Shown here in pieces: positions 25,368 through 32,968 of a stretch of 64,000 bases of DNA. The notes under the pieces were generated by a model, which did no database searches, was not told where the DNA came from, and saw nothing but the letters and a program-made list of their open reading frames with translations. Source of the stretch: Sandaracinus amylolyticus (lineage in GTDB: Bacteria; Myxococcota_A; Polyangia; Polyangiales; Sandaracinaceae); the NCBI RefSeq assembly GCF_000737325.1, contig NZ_CP011125.1, positions 1,178,001-1,242,000 on the forward strand, given 5' to 3'. The position numbers and the translations under genes were made by a program. Each line of letters starts with the position of its first letter. Positions within the stretch are counted from its first letter, which is position 1.

Positions 25368-25528
25368 GCACGCGTGCGGTGCGAGCGATGGGCCAGACGT
25401 GCGGGAGGCGCCGCGCGACGCGCGACGATGCGTGGTGGCTCGAGGCCACGCCCGACGAGCGCGCACGTCCTTCGTGGCGCACGCGATGCACCGCGCCTTC
25501 GCACGGCGGTCGCCGTGAGGAGGTGAGC

Positions 25529-26374
25529 GTGGATCGAGCGAATGGAACGAAGTTGCGGATCGTCGCGGGGGCGATCGCGGCGGTCGCTGCGATCTCCGCG
25601 GCGGCGTGGACCGGCGACGCGCAGCAGCGGCCGCGCGGCGAAGCCGCGGCGCGCGGCGCGCGGCCGGCCGTGGATCCCGAGGCCGATCGCCACTTGCGCG
25701 CGATGAGCCAGTACCTCGCGGGCCTGCGCTCGTTCCGCGTCGATGCCGACAGCTCGCTGGAGGTCGTGCTCGAGAGCGGGCAGAAGCTGCAGTACCTCGC
25801 GAGCTCGCGCGTGTCGGTGCGCCGGCCCGATCGGCTGCGCTCGGAGCGCCACGGCGCGCTCGCCGACCTCACCCTCTACTACGACGGCGACTCGATCACG
25901 CTGCACGGCCGTCGCGCGAACCTGTTCGCCACCGCGGATGCGCCGCGCACGCTCGATCAGGCGATCGACTTCGCGCGCGACGAGCTCGACATCGAGGCGC
26001 CCGCGGCCGACCTGCTCATGAGCGACGTGTATCGCACGCTCGGCGCCGAGGCCGCGTCGGGCACGTACGTCGGCACGGCCGAGGTCGGGGGCGTCAACTG
26101 CCACCACCTCGCGTTCCGAGGCCGCAGCGGCAGCGACTGGCAGCTCTGGATCCAGGAGGGCGCGACGCCGCTCCCGATGCGCTACGTCGTCGTGAGCACC
26201 GACGTTCGCTCGCAGCCGCAGTTCGCCGTCGATCTGCACGACTGGCAGACGAACGCGGCGATGTCCGACGCGGAGTTCGCGTTCGAGCCGCCGCCGGGCG
26301 CGCAGCGCATCGAGTTCCGGCGCGTGCTCGAGGAGCGGCGGGCGCAGGGTCAGGGCGCGCCGCGCACGCGTTGA
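25529..26374 (+). CDS. DUF2092-type periplasmic protein
   Basis: GTG start with a very strong site (GAGGAGGTGA). The 281-aa protein has an N-terminal signal sequence (IVAGAIAAVAAISAAAWTGD), then the family region: HLRAMSQYLAGLRSFRVDAD, followed by strand-rich sequence with RVSVRRPDRLRSER and LYYDGDSITLHG, ending FEPPPGAQRIEF. DUF2092 proteins resemble LolA/LppX-type lipid-binding folds and are predicted periplasmic. It forms an operon with the next gene. Confidence 0.8.
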   Translation: MDRANGTKLRIVAGAIAAVAAISAAAWTGDAQQRPRGEAAARGARPAVDPEADRHLRAMSQYLAGLRSFRVDADSSLEVVLESGQKLQYLASSRVSVRRPDRLRSERHGALADLTLYYDGDSITLHGRRANLFATADAPRTLDQAIDFARDELDIEAPAADLLMSDVYRTLGAEAASGTYVGTAEVGGVNCHHLAFRGRSGSDWQLWIQEGATPLPMRYVVVSTDVRSQPQFAVDLHDWQTNAAMSDAEFAFEPPPGAQRIEFRRVLEERRAQGQGAPRTR

Positions 26375-26405
26375 CGAGACGCGACGAAGGACGAGGAGAA
26401 GGGAT

Positions 26406-26744
26406 ATGGACATCATCGAGCATCTCTCCAGTCGGGCGCGGATCGGCATCGCTGCGATCGGGATCGCGCTCGGCGCGCTCGCGCTTCCGGCGACCGGAGC
26501 GCTGATCGCTCCCTCGACGGCCCACGCGGTCGTCGGCAGGCCGCTCACGCCCGTGAGCTACGCGGGCATGGCGCGGCGCACCGCGCGCCGGACGGCGCGG
26601 CGCACGGTCGCGTACACCAGCGCGGCGATGACGACGCTCCCCGCGGGGTGCGTGGCCGCGGGCGCCTACTACACGTGCGGCGCGACTCGCTATCAGCAGG
26701 CCTACGACGGCGGGAACGTCGTCTACATCGAGGTCGACGACTGA
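26406..26744 (+). CDS. Small secreted DUF6515-like protein
   Basis: A strong GGAGAAGG site precedes the ATG. The 112-aa product has a signal/hydrophobic N-terminus (IGIAAIGIALGALALPATGA), a basic ARRTARRTARR repeat, and a C-terminal Cys/Tyr motif (LPAGCVAAGAYYTCGATRYQ ending VVYIEVDD). The spacing C-x8-C with double Tyr before the second Cys is typical of DUF6515-like surface proteins. It is 31 bases after the DUF2092 gene, so co-transcribed and exported. Confidence 0.7.
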   Translation: MDIIEHLSSRARIGIAAIGIALGALALPATGALIAPSTAHAVVGRPLTPVSYAGMARRTARRTARRTVAYTSAAMTTLPAGCVAAGAYYTCGATRYQQAYDGGNVVYIEVDD

Positions 26745-26791
26745 GCCTCCAGACGCGGCTCGATCTGGTGTTCGCCGCGGAGCTGTGGAAA

Positions 26792-27103
26792 ATGCACGCG
26801 ATGGAAGAGGCGAAGCCGAAGGTCGAGATCGAGCACGAGGAGGCGGATGGACGCGGTGCGTTCTTCGTCGCGCGCCAGGGAGTGCGTCTCGCGGAGATGA
26901 CGTACTCGCGCACCGGTCCCGATCACGTGATCATCGATCACACCGAGGTCCACGACGCGCTGCGTGGGCTCGGCGTCGCGCGACGCCTGCTCGACACCGC
27001 CGTCGCGTGGGCGCGCGAGACGAAGACGAAGGTGAGCGCGACGTGTCCCTACGCGCACGCGCAATTCGAGAAGGACCCCTCGATCCGCGACGTGCTCGCA
27101 TGA
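26792..27103 (+). CDS. GNAT-like N-acetyltransferase, YjdJ type, 103 aa
   Basis: A short acyltransferase of the single-domain type: MTYSRTGPDHVIIDHTEVHD, the acyl-CoA region LRGLGVARRLLDTAVAWARE (a variant of R/Q-x-x-G-x-G/A) and the terminal CPYAHAQFEKDP. Such small GNAT proteins acetylate unknown small substrates. ATG 26792 was used; ATG 26801 is equally possible. Its stop overlaps the next gene in ATGA, so the pair is translationally coupled. Confidence 0.85.
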   Translation: MHAMEEAKPKVEIEHEEADGRGAFFVARQGVRLAEMTYSRTGPDHVIIDHTEVHDALRGLGVARRLLDTAVAWARETKTKVSATCPYAHAQFEKDPSIRDVLA

Positions 27104-27654
27104 ACGTCGTCGGCATCTCGGGCTCGCTGCGGCGCGGCTCGTTCAACGCCGCGCTGCTGCGCGCCGCGATCGAGGTCGCGCCCGAGGGATGCGTCATCGA
27201 GCACGCCGACATCCACGGCGTGCCGCTGTACGACGGCGACGTCGAGAGCACGCAGGGCATCCCCGCGGCGGTCCGAGAGCTGAAGGATCGACTCGCGCGC
27301 GCCGACGGAGTGCTGCTCGTCACGCCCGAGTACAACGGCTCGATCCCGGGCGTGCTCAAGAACGCGATCGACTGGTGCTCGCGTCCCGCGTCCGACATCG
27401 AGCGCGTGTTCGGCGGTCGTCCCGTCGGGGTGATCGGCGCGACGCCGGGCATGGGCGGCACGCGGCTCTCGCAGAACGCGTGGCTGCCGATCATCCGCGT
27501 GCTCGGGATGGATCCGTACTTCGGCAAGTCGCTCTACGTCGCGGGCGCGGGCAAGGTCTTCGACGCGGAGGGCGCGCTCGTCGACGCGACGATCCGCAGG
27601 CTGCTCACCGACTACGTCGCCGGCTTCGCCGCGTTCGTGTCGCGCTCGCGCTGA
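27100..27654 (+). CDS. NAD(P)H-dependent FMN reductase
   Basis: A 184-aa flavodoxin-fold reductase. The FMN phosphate loop is GISGSLRRGSFNAAL at the N-terminus, followed by VTPEYNGSIPGVLKNAIDW (about 68-86), the hallmark of the SsuE/azoreductase-type family. Cytosolic; reduces FMN, quinones or azo compounds with NAD(P)H. Coupled by a 4-base overlap to the small acetyltransferase. Its 3' end overlaps the convergent receiver-like gene by about 40 bases. Confidence 0.9.
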   Translation: MNVVGISGSLRRGSFNAALLRAAIEVAPEGCVIEHADIHGVPLYDGDVESTQGIPAAVRELKDRLARADGVLLVTPEYNGSIPGVLKNAIDWCSRPASDIERVFGGRPVGVIGATPGMGGTRLSQNAWLPIIRVLGMDPYFGKSLYVAGAGKVFDAEGALVDATIRRLLTDYVAGFAAFVSRSR

Positions 27655-28070
27655 TCGAGCTCGTTCGTCACGTCCGCGACGACGCGCCGCACGATGCGCG
27701 CGACGTCGTCGGGCGCGAACGGGAGCGCGAGCACGTCGATCGCGACCGGGCGCTCGGCGTCGTCTCCTCGCGGGCTCGACGTCGCGAGCACGCAGCGCAC
27801 CGCCGCGGTGCGATCGTCGGTCCGGATCGCGTCGATCACCGGTCCCTGCGGCTCGTCGGCGATCACGAGGTCGAACACCATGCAGCGCAGCAGCGCGAGC
27901 GCGTCGTGCACGTTGTCTGCGCTCGCCGCGCGCGCGCCCGTCGCCTCGACGCTCGTCAGCAGCGCGTGCCGCTCGCGCGGCCGATCGCTGACGACCAGCA
28001 CGATCGCAGCTCGCGCATCGCCGGCGTCGGCGCGCGCTGGGAGCCCGGGATCGTGACGGCGTCCTTGCAC
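27612..28070 (-). CDS. Stand-alone receiver-like protein with altered active site
   Basis: A 152-aa protein with a receiver fold: strand 1 IVLVVSDRPRERHAL, the phosphoacceptor position Asp72 in FDLVIADEPQGP, and the terminal region ALPFAPDDVARIV. The acidic pocket has Ser-Asp rather than Asp-Asp, and the conserved Lys is replaced by Leu before the cis-Pro. It may be phosphorylated poorly or not at all. The GTG start at 28070 is uncertain. It lies beside the double LuxR-type regulator on the same strand and could work with it. Confidence 0.65.
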   Translation of the reverse strand: MQGRRHDPGLPARADAGDARAAIVLVVSDRPRERHALLTSVEATGARAASADNVHDALALLRCMVFDLVIADEPQGPVIDAIRTDDRTAAVRCVLATSSPRGDDAERPVAIDVLALPFAPDDVARIVRRVVADVTNELDQRERDTNAAKPAT

Positions 28071-28103
28071 GACCTTGCGTACATGGACGCCGTCCTCACG
28101 CCA

Positions 28104-28658
28104 TCAAGCGCCCCGCGTCGCGCCCCACCAGAACCGCGCGATCAGCTCCGCGCGGTTCACGCACCCGCTCTTGCGCAAGAGCGCCGTCACGTGCGCCTCG
28201 ATCGTGCTCTTCGCGCACCCGAGCACGGCCATCACGTCCTTGTTCGACGCCCCTCGGACCACGTGCTCGAGCACACGCGCCTGCATCGGCGTGAGCGCCC
28301 AGATCTCCGTCGCGCGCTCGAGCGCTCGCGCGGCCGCGGGGGACGTCTCGGTCGTCGACGGAAGCGTCCAGAACCGCGCCACGAGCGCGCCACGACCCTC
28401 GGCCGAGGCCTTGCGCAGCAGCTGCCCGACGTGTGCCTCGATGCTGGCCGCGCTGCATCCGACGACACGCGCGATGTGCGCGTTGCTCGCGCCGCGCACG
28501 ACGTGCTCGAGGATCTCCGCCTGCCGCGGCGTCAGGCGCCACGTGAGCGTCGCGTGCGCGAGCTGCTCCGGCGAGCGGAGCGCGCGAGGTCCCGCGGACG
28601 CCGACCGATCGTCGCCGTCCGAGCGCTCTCCGAAGGGCGTCGCAGCCGAGCGATCCAT
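28104..28658 (-). CDS. Protein of two tandem LuxR-type HTH domains
   Basis: From ATG 28658 the 184-aa product has a 35-residue acidic/Ser-rich start and then two similar helix-turn-helix units. HTH 1 is at about 40-97 (LTPRQAEILEHVVRGASN; SIEAHVGQLLRK) and HTH 2 at about 120-177 (LTPMQARVLEHVVRGASN; TIEAHVTALLRK). Each ends with the shared ARFW. No receiver or ligand domain is present. Such a monomer could bind DNA as an intramolecular dimer. It diverges from the ferritin-like pair at 28888, its likeliest target besides itself. Confidence 0.85.
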   Translation of the reverse strand: MDRSAATPFGERSDGDDRSASAGPRALRSPEQLAHATLTWRLTPRQAEILEHVVRGASNAHIARVVGCSAASIEAHVGQLLRKASAEGRGALVARFWTLPSTTETSPAAARALERATEIWALTPMQARVLEHVVRGASNKDVMAVLGCAKSTIEAHVTALLRKSGCVNRAELIARFWWGATRGA

Positions 28659-28887
28659 TCCGTCCTGACGTCCGGGGTCGATGCTAGTGGGACCGCGGAA
28701 AAGGTGGGATCCCCCGATTGGGTGAGCCCGCCTCGACCCGTCACGTCGCCCGCTGCGACCACTCGCCCCGGGTGTGACGTATCGAAGCGCGTCGGCAGTG
28801 CTCGAACGGTGAGCGCGAGGCCGCACGCGCGGCTCGTCTGCGAGGCACGTCGGTTGCGACCCGCCCGCTCCCGGACTGGAGGAATGG

Positions 28888-30099
28888 ATGGCGCTCGACG
28901 TGCTCAAGGAGCGAGGCACTTCGCTCGACAAGCAGGAGTTCGACTGGCGGGATCTCGTGCGGATCCCTTACTCGAAGCTCGATGACGACGCGTTCACGCG
29001 CGTGCGCGTGATCCTGATGAACGGCATCGAGTCCGAAGCGCTGCGCTTCGGTCACGCCGCCGCGAGGATGAACAAGCCGCTGCAGCTCTCGCTCGCGCGC
29101 ATCCGGCGCGTCGAGCACTTCCAGCAGACGATGGTCAACTGGCTGAACCCGCCGGATCAGAACGCGCTGGAGACGACGATCGGGTTCGAGCAGGTCGCGA
29201 TCGAGGTGACCGCGAACGTCGCTCGCAACGAGCCCGATCCGTACATGAAGCAGGTCTATCACTTCGGCCTGCTCGAGGACTTCGATCATCTCTATCGATA
29301 TTCGGCGCTCTACGATCGTCTCCAGGGCAAGGACGCGAATTCGCTGCTCCAGTGCTACACGGACGTGCTGCCCGGACGCCCGACGTCGGTGGAGCACCGC
29401 GCGCCCGAGGACGATCTGCGCATGCCGTACGATCGCGAGCGCGCGGACGTGCTCACGAAGATCCACGCGACCACGATCATGGCCGCGGAGCACCAGACGC
29501 ACGACTATTACATGACGGTCGGACCGACGTTCGCCGACCCGCTCGCGCGCCAGCTCTACGCGGAGATCGCGGCGATCGAGGAGCAGCACGTCACGCAGTA
29601 CGAGTGTCTGTCCGACCCGTACGAGACGTGGCTGGAGAAGTGGCTCCTCCACGAGCTCACGGAGGTCTGGAACTACTGGTGTTGTTACAACGCCGAGGGG
29701 AACCCGCGGGTCAAGGACATCTGGGAGCGATTCCTCTCCTACGAGCTCGGACACCTCCATCACGTCGTGCACCTGTTCGAGCAGACCGAGAAGCGCGACG
29801 TGCAGTCGATCATCCCGAAGTCGCTGCCGATGCCGATCACGTTCGAGAGCCAGCGCGACTACGTGCGCCAGGTGCTGGCGAACGAGGTGCATCTGCGCGC
29901 GAACGGGACGGAGATCGTCGAGCCGAGCGAGGAGAGCGAGGCGTCGCTCGCCCATCGACAGCGCTTGAACGCGCAGGGATCGCCGTCGGAGATCGTCGCG
30001 GCGGGATGGAAGTGGTCGCCCTCGGGCGAGCTCGCGACGAAGCCGGCCGCGACGGACGGAAAGAAGGCGCGAGCCGCGCAGCAGGAGGCACGCCGATGA
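28888..30099 (+). CDS. Large ferritin-like protein, 403 aa
   Basis: GGAGGAATGG precedes the ATG region. The protein has no signal peptide. Two helical bundles can be read from repeated Glu/His pairs: NGIESEALRFGHAAARM (about 45-60), LEDFDHLYRYSALYD, AAEHQTHDYYM, AIEEQHVTQYE, LLHELTEVWNYWCCYNAE and ELGHLHHVVHLFEQ. These E-x2-H and E-E-x2-H patterns match carboxylate-bridged di-metal ferritin-like proteins, here apparently doubled. The last 60 residues are a basic, disordered tail ending GKKARAAQQEARR, similar to the tail of the next protein. Overlaps that gene in ATGA. Confidence 0.75.
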   Translation: MALDVLKERGTSLDKQEFDWRDLVRIPYSKLDDDAFTRVRVILMNGIESEALRFGHAAARMNKPLQLSLARIRRVEHFQQTMVNWLNPPDQNALETTIGFEQVAIEVTANVARNEPDPYMKQVYHFGLLEDFDHLYRYSALYDRLQGKDANSLLQCYTDVLPGRPTSVEHRAPEDDLRMPYDRERADVLTKIHATTIMAAEHQTHDYYMTVGPTFADPLARQLYAEIAAIEEQHVTQYECLSDPYETWLEKWLLHELTEVWNYWCCYNAEGNPRVKDIWERFLSYELGHLHHVVHLFEQTEKRDVQSIIPKSLPMPITFESQRDYVRQVLANEVHLRANGTEIVEPSEESEASLAHRQRLNAQGSPSEIVAAGWKWSPSGELATKPAATDGKKARAAQQEARR

Positions 30100-30881
30100 A
30101 GAGCCCGAAGGAGACGATCAAGAGCAAGCTCGTCGAGAAGCACGTCAATCGCACCGGCATCGCGCTCTCTCCGATCCACGCGAAGGAGCTGATCGAGGGC
30201 GCGGCGCAGACGCAGCCCTCGATGTCGGGCGACGAGACGGGCATCGCGACGGTGCGCGCGGCGTACATGCGCGACGCGGAGCCGATCGGATCGATCCCGC
30301 CGCCCGCGACGGCCAAGGGCGTCGCGAAGACCGCCGCGAAGGCGCTCACGGGCGAGCGCGTGAGCGTGCTACTCGACAAGATGGGCGCGCGCCTCGCGTT
30401 CGAGCGCACCGGCACGCGCCTCTACCAGGCGATCATCGGCAAGGTCGAGAGCGGCACGCCGTTCGACGGAGGTCCGTCGCTCGAGCGCCTCACGCAGATC
30501 ATGCGCGAGGAGCAGCAGCACTTCGAGATGCTGCGTGAGGCCATGGAGGCGATGGGCGGAGACCCGACCGCGGTCACGCCCGCGGCCGACGTCGAGGCCA
30601 CGCTCTCGATGGGCGTGCCGCAGGTGCTGCACGACGCGCGCACCGACGTGCACCAGTCGCTCGAGGCGATCCTCCTCGCGGAGCTCGCCGACAACGACGG
30701 ATGGACGATGCTGATCGAGCTCGCGCGCTCGCTCGGCCAGGACGAGCTCGCGGAGAAGTTCGCGGTCGCGCTGGCGCAGGAAGACGAGCACCTGCGCGAC
30801 GTGCGCGCGTGGGTGAAGGCGTCGACGCTTGCGAGCGCCGGCGGCAAGAAGGCGCGCGCAGGCGCGCCGGCCACGCGCTGA
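30096..30881 (+). CDS. Ferritin-like protein, 261 aa
   Basis: The start overlaps the stop of the preceding gene and has GGAGG upstream. A Lys-rich N-terminal arm (residues 1-90) leads to a four-helix bundle with canonical di-iron ligand spacing: RLAFERTGTRLYQ, MREEQQHFEMLREAME, LAELADNDGW and AQEDEHLRDVRAWV. The C-terminus (GGKKARAG) resembles the tail of its upstream partner. Likely binds a di-metal centre; with its neighbour it probably forms a complex for oxidative or metal stress. Functional role is inference. Confidence 0.8.
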   Translation: MKSPKETIKSKLVEKHVNRTGIALSPIHAKELIEGAAQTQPSMSGDETGIATVRAAYMRDAEPIGSIPPPATAKGVAKTAAKALTGERVSVLLDKMGARLAFERTGTRLYQAIIGKVESGTPFDGGPSLERLTQIMREEQQHFEMLREAMEAMGGDPTAVTPAADVEATLSMGVPQVLHDARTDVHQSLEAILLAELADNDGWTMLIELARSLGQDELAEKFAVALAQEDEHLRDVRAWVKASTLASAGGKKARAGAPATR

Positions 30882-30958
30882 TCGTCGATCCGGGCGCGTG
30901 CTTCCCGTCCGAGACCACGGGGAGCACGCGCCGCGCGCGCCGAGGTACGATGCGCGGT

Positions 30959-31474
30959 ATGAGCGAGCGCATCCAGTCATACGAAGAGTTCTGGCCCCAC
31001 TACCTGCGCGAGCATCGCAATCCGAGCTCGCGCCGACTGCACTTCGTCGGGACCACCGGGTGGCTCGCGGCGTGCGCGGCGTCGGCGGTCACCGCACCGC
31101 TCACGTTCCCCGCGGCGATGGCGGGCTTCGCCGCGCTCGCGGCGCACGGCACGAAGAAGGGCGAGGGCGAGAAGCCCGCGCTCGGCCACATCGCGGGCAT
31201 GGTCGCGCTGCCCACGCTCGCGTCGCCGGTCTTCTTCCCCGCGGGCGTCGTGTTCGCGTACGCGTGCGCGTGGGGCGGGCACTTCGGGCTCGAGAAGAAC
31301 AAGCCCGCGACGTTCCAGTACCCGCTCTGGTCGTTCGTGTCGGACCTCCGGATGTGGAGCCACATGGCGCGCGGTCGGCTCTGGAGCGGCGATCCGCTCG
31401 AGGAGCTCGGGCTCGACGGCGGCGCGCGCGTGGAGACGAAGAGCAACGGCGCACAGCCCGTCGTGCCGACGTGA
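30959..31474 (+). CDS. DUF962/Mpo1-like membrane protein
   Basis: A 171-aa protein with the family start SYEEFWPHYLREHRNPSSRR then LHFVGT, in which conserved His residues line the putative iron site, followed by hydrophobic segments and GHFGLEKNKPATFQYPLWSF. Yeast Mpo1 is an Fe(II) dioxygenase of the 2-hydroxy fatty acid alpha-oxidation route. The bacterial role is not established here. Start ATG 30959 was chosen over the in-frame ATG at 30950 because the family begins with the SYEEFW segment. It follows the ferritin-like pair by 77 bases. Confidence 0.85.
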   Translation: MSERIQSYEEFWPHYLREHRNPSSRRLHFVGTTGWLAACAASAVTAPLTFPAAMAGFAALAAHGTKKGEGEKPALGHIAGMVALPTLASPVFFPAGVVFAYACAWGGHFGLEKNKPATFQYPLWSFVSDLRMWSHMARGRLWSGDPLEELGLDGGARVETKSNGAQPVVPT

Positions 31475-31546
31475 CGGAGCGGAGCGCGCGCGGCCCCGCC
31501 TGATCGGACGTGGTGGCCGCGCGCGCGCGCCCGCTATCCTCGCGCC

Positions 31547-32824
31547 GTGTCGGACGACGAGATCTCCGTGAGCGACGCGCTGCGCGCGCACTTGATCGAC
31601 GGCGCGCGCCGCTCGATGCGCGCGCCCGCGGGCCGGTTCCGTCACCCCTGGCTCGCGCCGATGCCGCGCGTCGAAGCGCGCGAGGACGCGAGCGACGACG
31701 ATCGCTTCGCGTCGGGCGACTACGCGAACGCGCTGTTCCACCACGACGTGAGCGAGGCCGCGATCGAGCTGGCGCGCGATCCCGAGCTCGCCGAGGCGTG
31801 CTTCGGATCGCTGCTCTGCTTCCTCGACAACGCCGCGCCGAACGGTTGCGTGCGCCGCATCGAGATGCCGTTCCGCACGCGCGATCCGGAGCCCGCGAAG
31901 CCGTGCATGGCGCAGCTCGCGGTGCGCGCGATCGACGGCATCGAAGACGGGCTGCGACGCGCCGACGCCGCGCGGGTGCTGCCGCGGCTCGTCGCGTTCG
32001 CCGCGTACCTCGAGCGCGAGACGACGGGCATGCACGGACTGCTGCTGACGCCTTCGGCGCGCGCGAGCGGGTTCGACTCCGACGTGCTCACCGCGGGGCT
32101 ACCCGACTCTTCGGTGCAGGGGCCCGACACCAGCACGTTCATGGTGCTCGAGCTGCGTGCGATCGCCGAGCTCGCGCAACGCCTCGGTCAGGACGCGATC
32201 GCACGGGTGCACGCCGAGAAGGCCGAGGTGCTCGCGCAACGCATCGAGACGCTGCTCTGGGACGACGTCGAGCGCACGTACGTCGCGCTGCGCTGGAAGC
32301 ACGGTGCGTCGAGCCGTCGCGAGGAGATCGTCGGGCACCGCGACGAGCGCGGCGTGCACCGACCGCTGCGGAGCTGGATCTCGATGCTGCCACTCTACGC
32401 GGGCATCGCCGCGCCCGAGCGCGCCGCCGCGATGCTCGAGTCGCTCCTCGATCCCGCGCAGCACTGGAGCCCGTGGGGACTGCGCACGGTGCCCGCCGAC
32501 GACGTGTACTTCCACCAGGCGCCGCGCGTGATGGTCTACGACCCGCGCCGCGAGGAGCGTCGCCCCGTGTCGAACTGGTCGGGCCCGATCTGGATCCTGA
32601 GCAACTACTACGCATACCGCGCGCTCCAGCGATATGGGCGTCCTGAGCAGGCGCGCGAGCTCGCACGAGCCACGGTCCGGTTGCTCGAGACCGATCTCCG
32701 AGACACCGGCGCGCTGCACGAGTGTTACGCCGACACGGGCCGCGGCCTCTGGCCGCGCCGCGGCACGTTCATCTCGTGGAACGTCCTGGCCCTCACGATG
32801 GCGCGAGGAGACTCGACCCTCTGA
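31547..32824 (+). CDS. Trehalase-like (GH37/GH63-type) alpha/alpha-barrel glycosidase
   Basis: A 425-aa GTG-start protein. The sequence is a helical toroid: an N-terminal arm with NGCVRRIEMPFR, then pairs of helices ending in the family region PVSNWSGPIWILSNYYAYRALQRYG and GTFISWNVLALTMAR, close to the SYWRGPIW and FSWTA motifs of GH63/GH37 enzymes. There is no signal peptide. It converges with the GlgE operon and could hydrolyse trehalose or a related alpha-glucoside, countering TreS. The substrate is inference. Confidence 0.75.
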   Translation: MSDDEISVSDALRAHLIDGARRSMRAPAGRFRHPWLAPMPRVEAREDASDDDRFASGDYANALFHHDVSEAAIELARDPELAEACFGSLLCFLDNAAPNGCVRRIEMPFRTRDPEPAKPCMAQLAVRAIDGIEDGLRRADAARVLPRLVAFAAYLERETTGMHGLLLTPSARASGFDSDVLTAGLPDSSVQGPDTSTFMVLELRAIAELAQRLGQDAIARVHAEKAEVLAQRIETLLWDDVERTYVALRWKHGASSRREEIVGHRDERGVHRPLRSWISMLPLYAGIAAPERAAAMLESLLDPAQHWSPWGLRTVPADDVYFHQAPRVMVYDPRREERRPVSNWSGPIWILSNYYAYRALQRYGRPEQARELARATVRLLETDLRDTGALHECYADTGRGLWPRRGTFISWNVLALTMARGDSTL

Positions 32825-32968
32825 TGAGGCAGTAGGAGAGTTTTTGAGGAGAGAGGAAGTAAGGAATGCAGGAGAAAGAAACGAGTACTTCAGAAACGAA
32901 TCTCCTGCTCTCCTTCCTTCCTGCCTTCCTTGGAAATTCTCTCTCTCTCCCTCTCTCTCCTCAGCGGC
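32825..32968. terminator. Polypurine/polypyrimidine dyad between convergent genes
   Basis: The plus strand is almost all purine from about 32833 to 32880 and almost all pyrimidine from 32901 to 32962. The innermost arms GCAGGAGA (32868-32875) and TCTCCTGC (32901-32908) are perfect, and GAGGAGAGAGG (32846-32856) pairs with CTCTCTCCTC at 32953-32962 apart from one base. A T-run (32841-32845) follows the trehalase-like gene. It is markedly richer in A+T than its surroundings. Placement between two converging genes fits a bidirectional terminator; triplex-forming DNA is another option. Confidence 0.6.
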
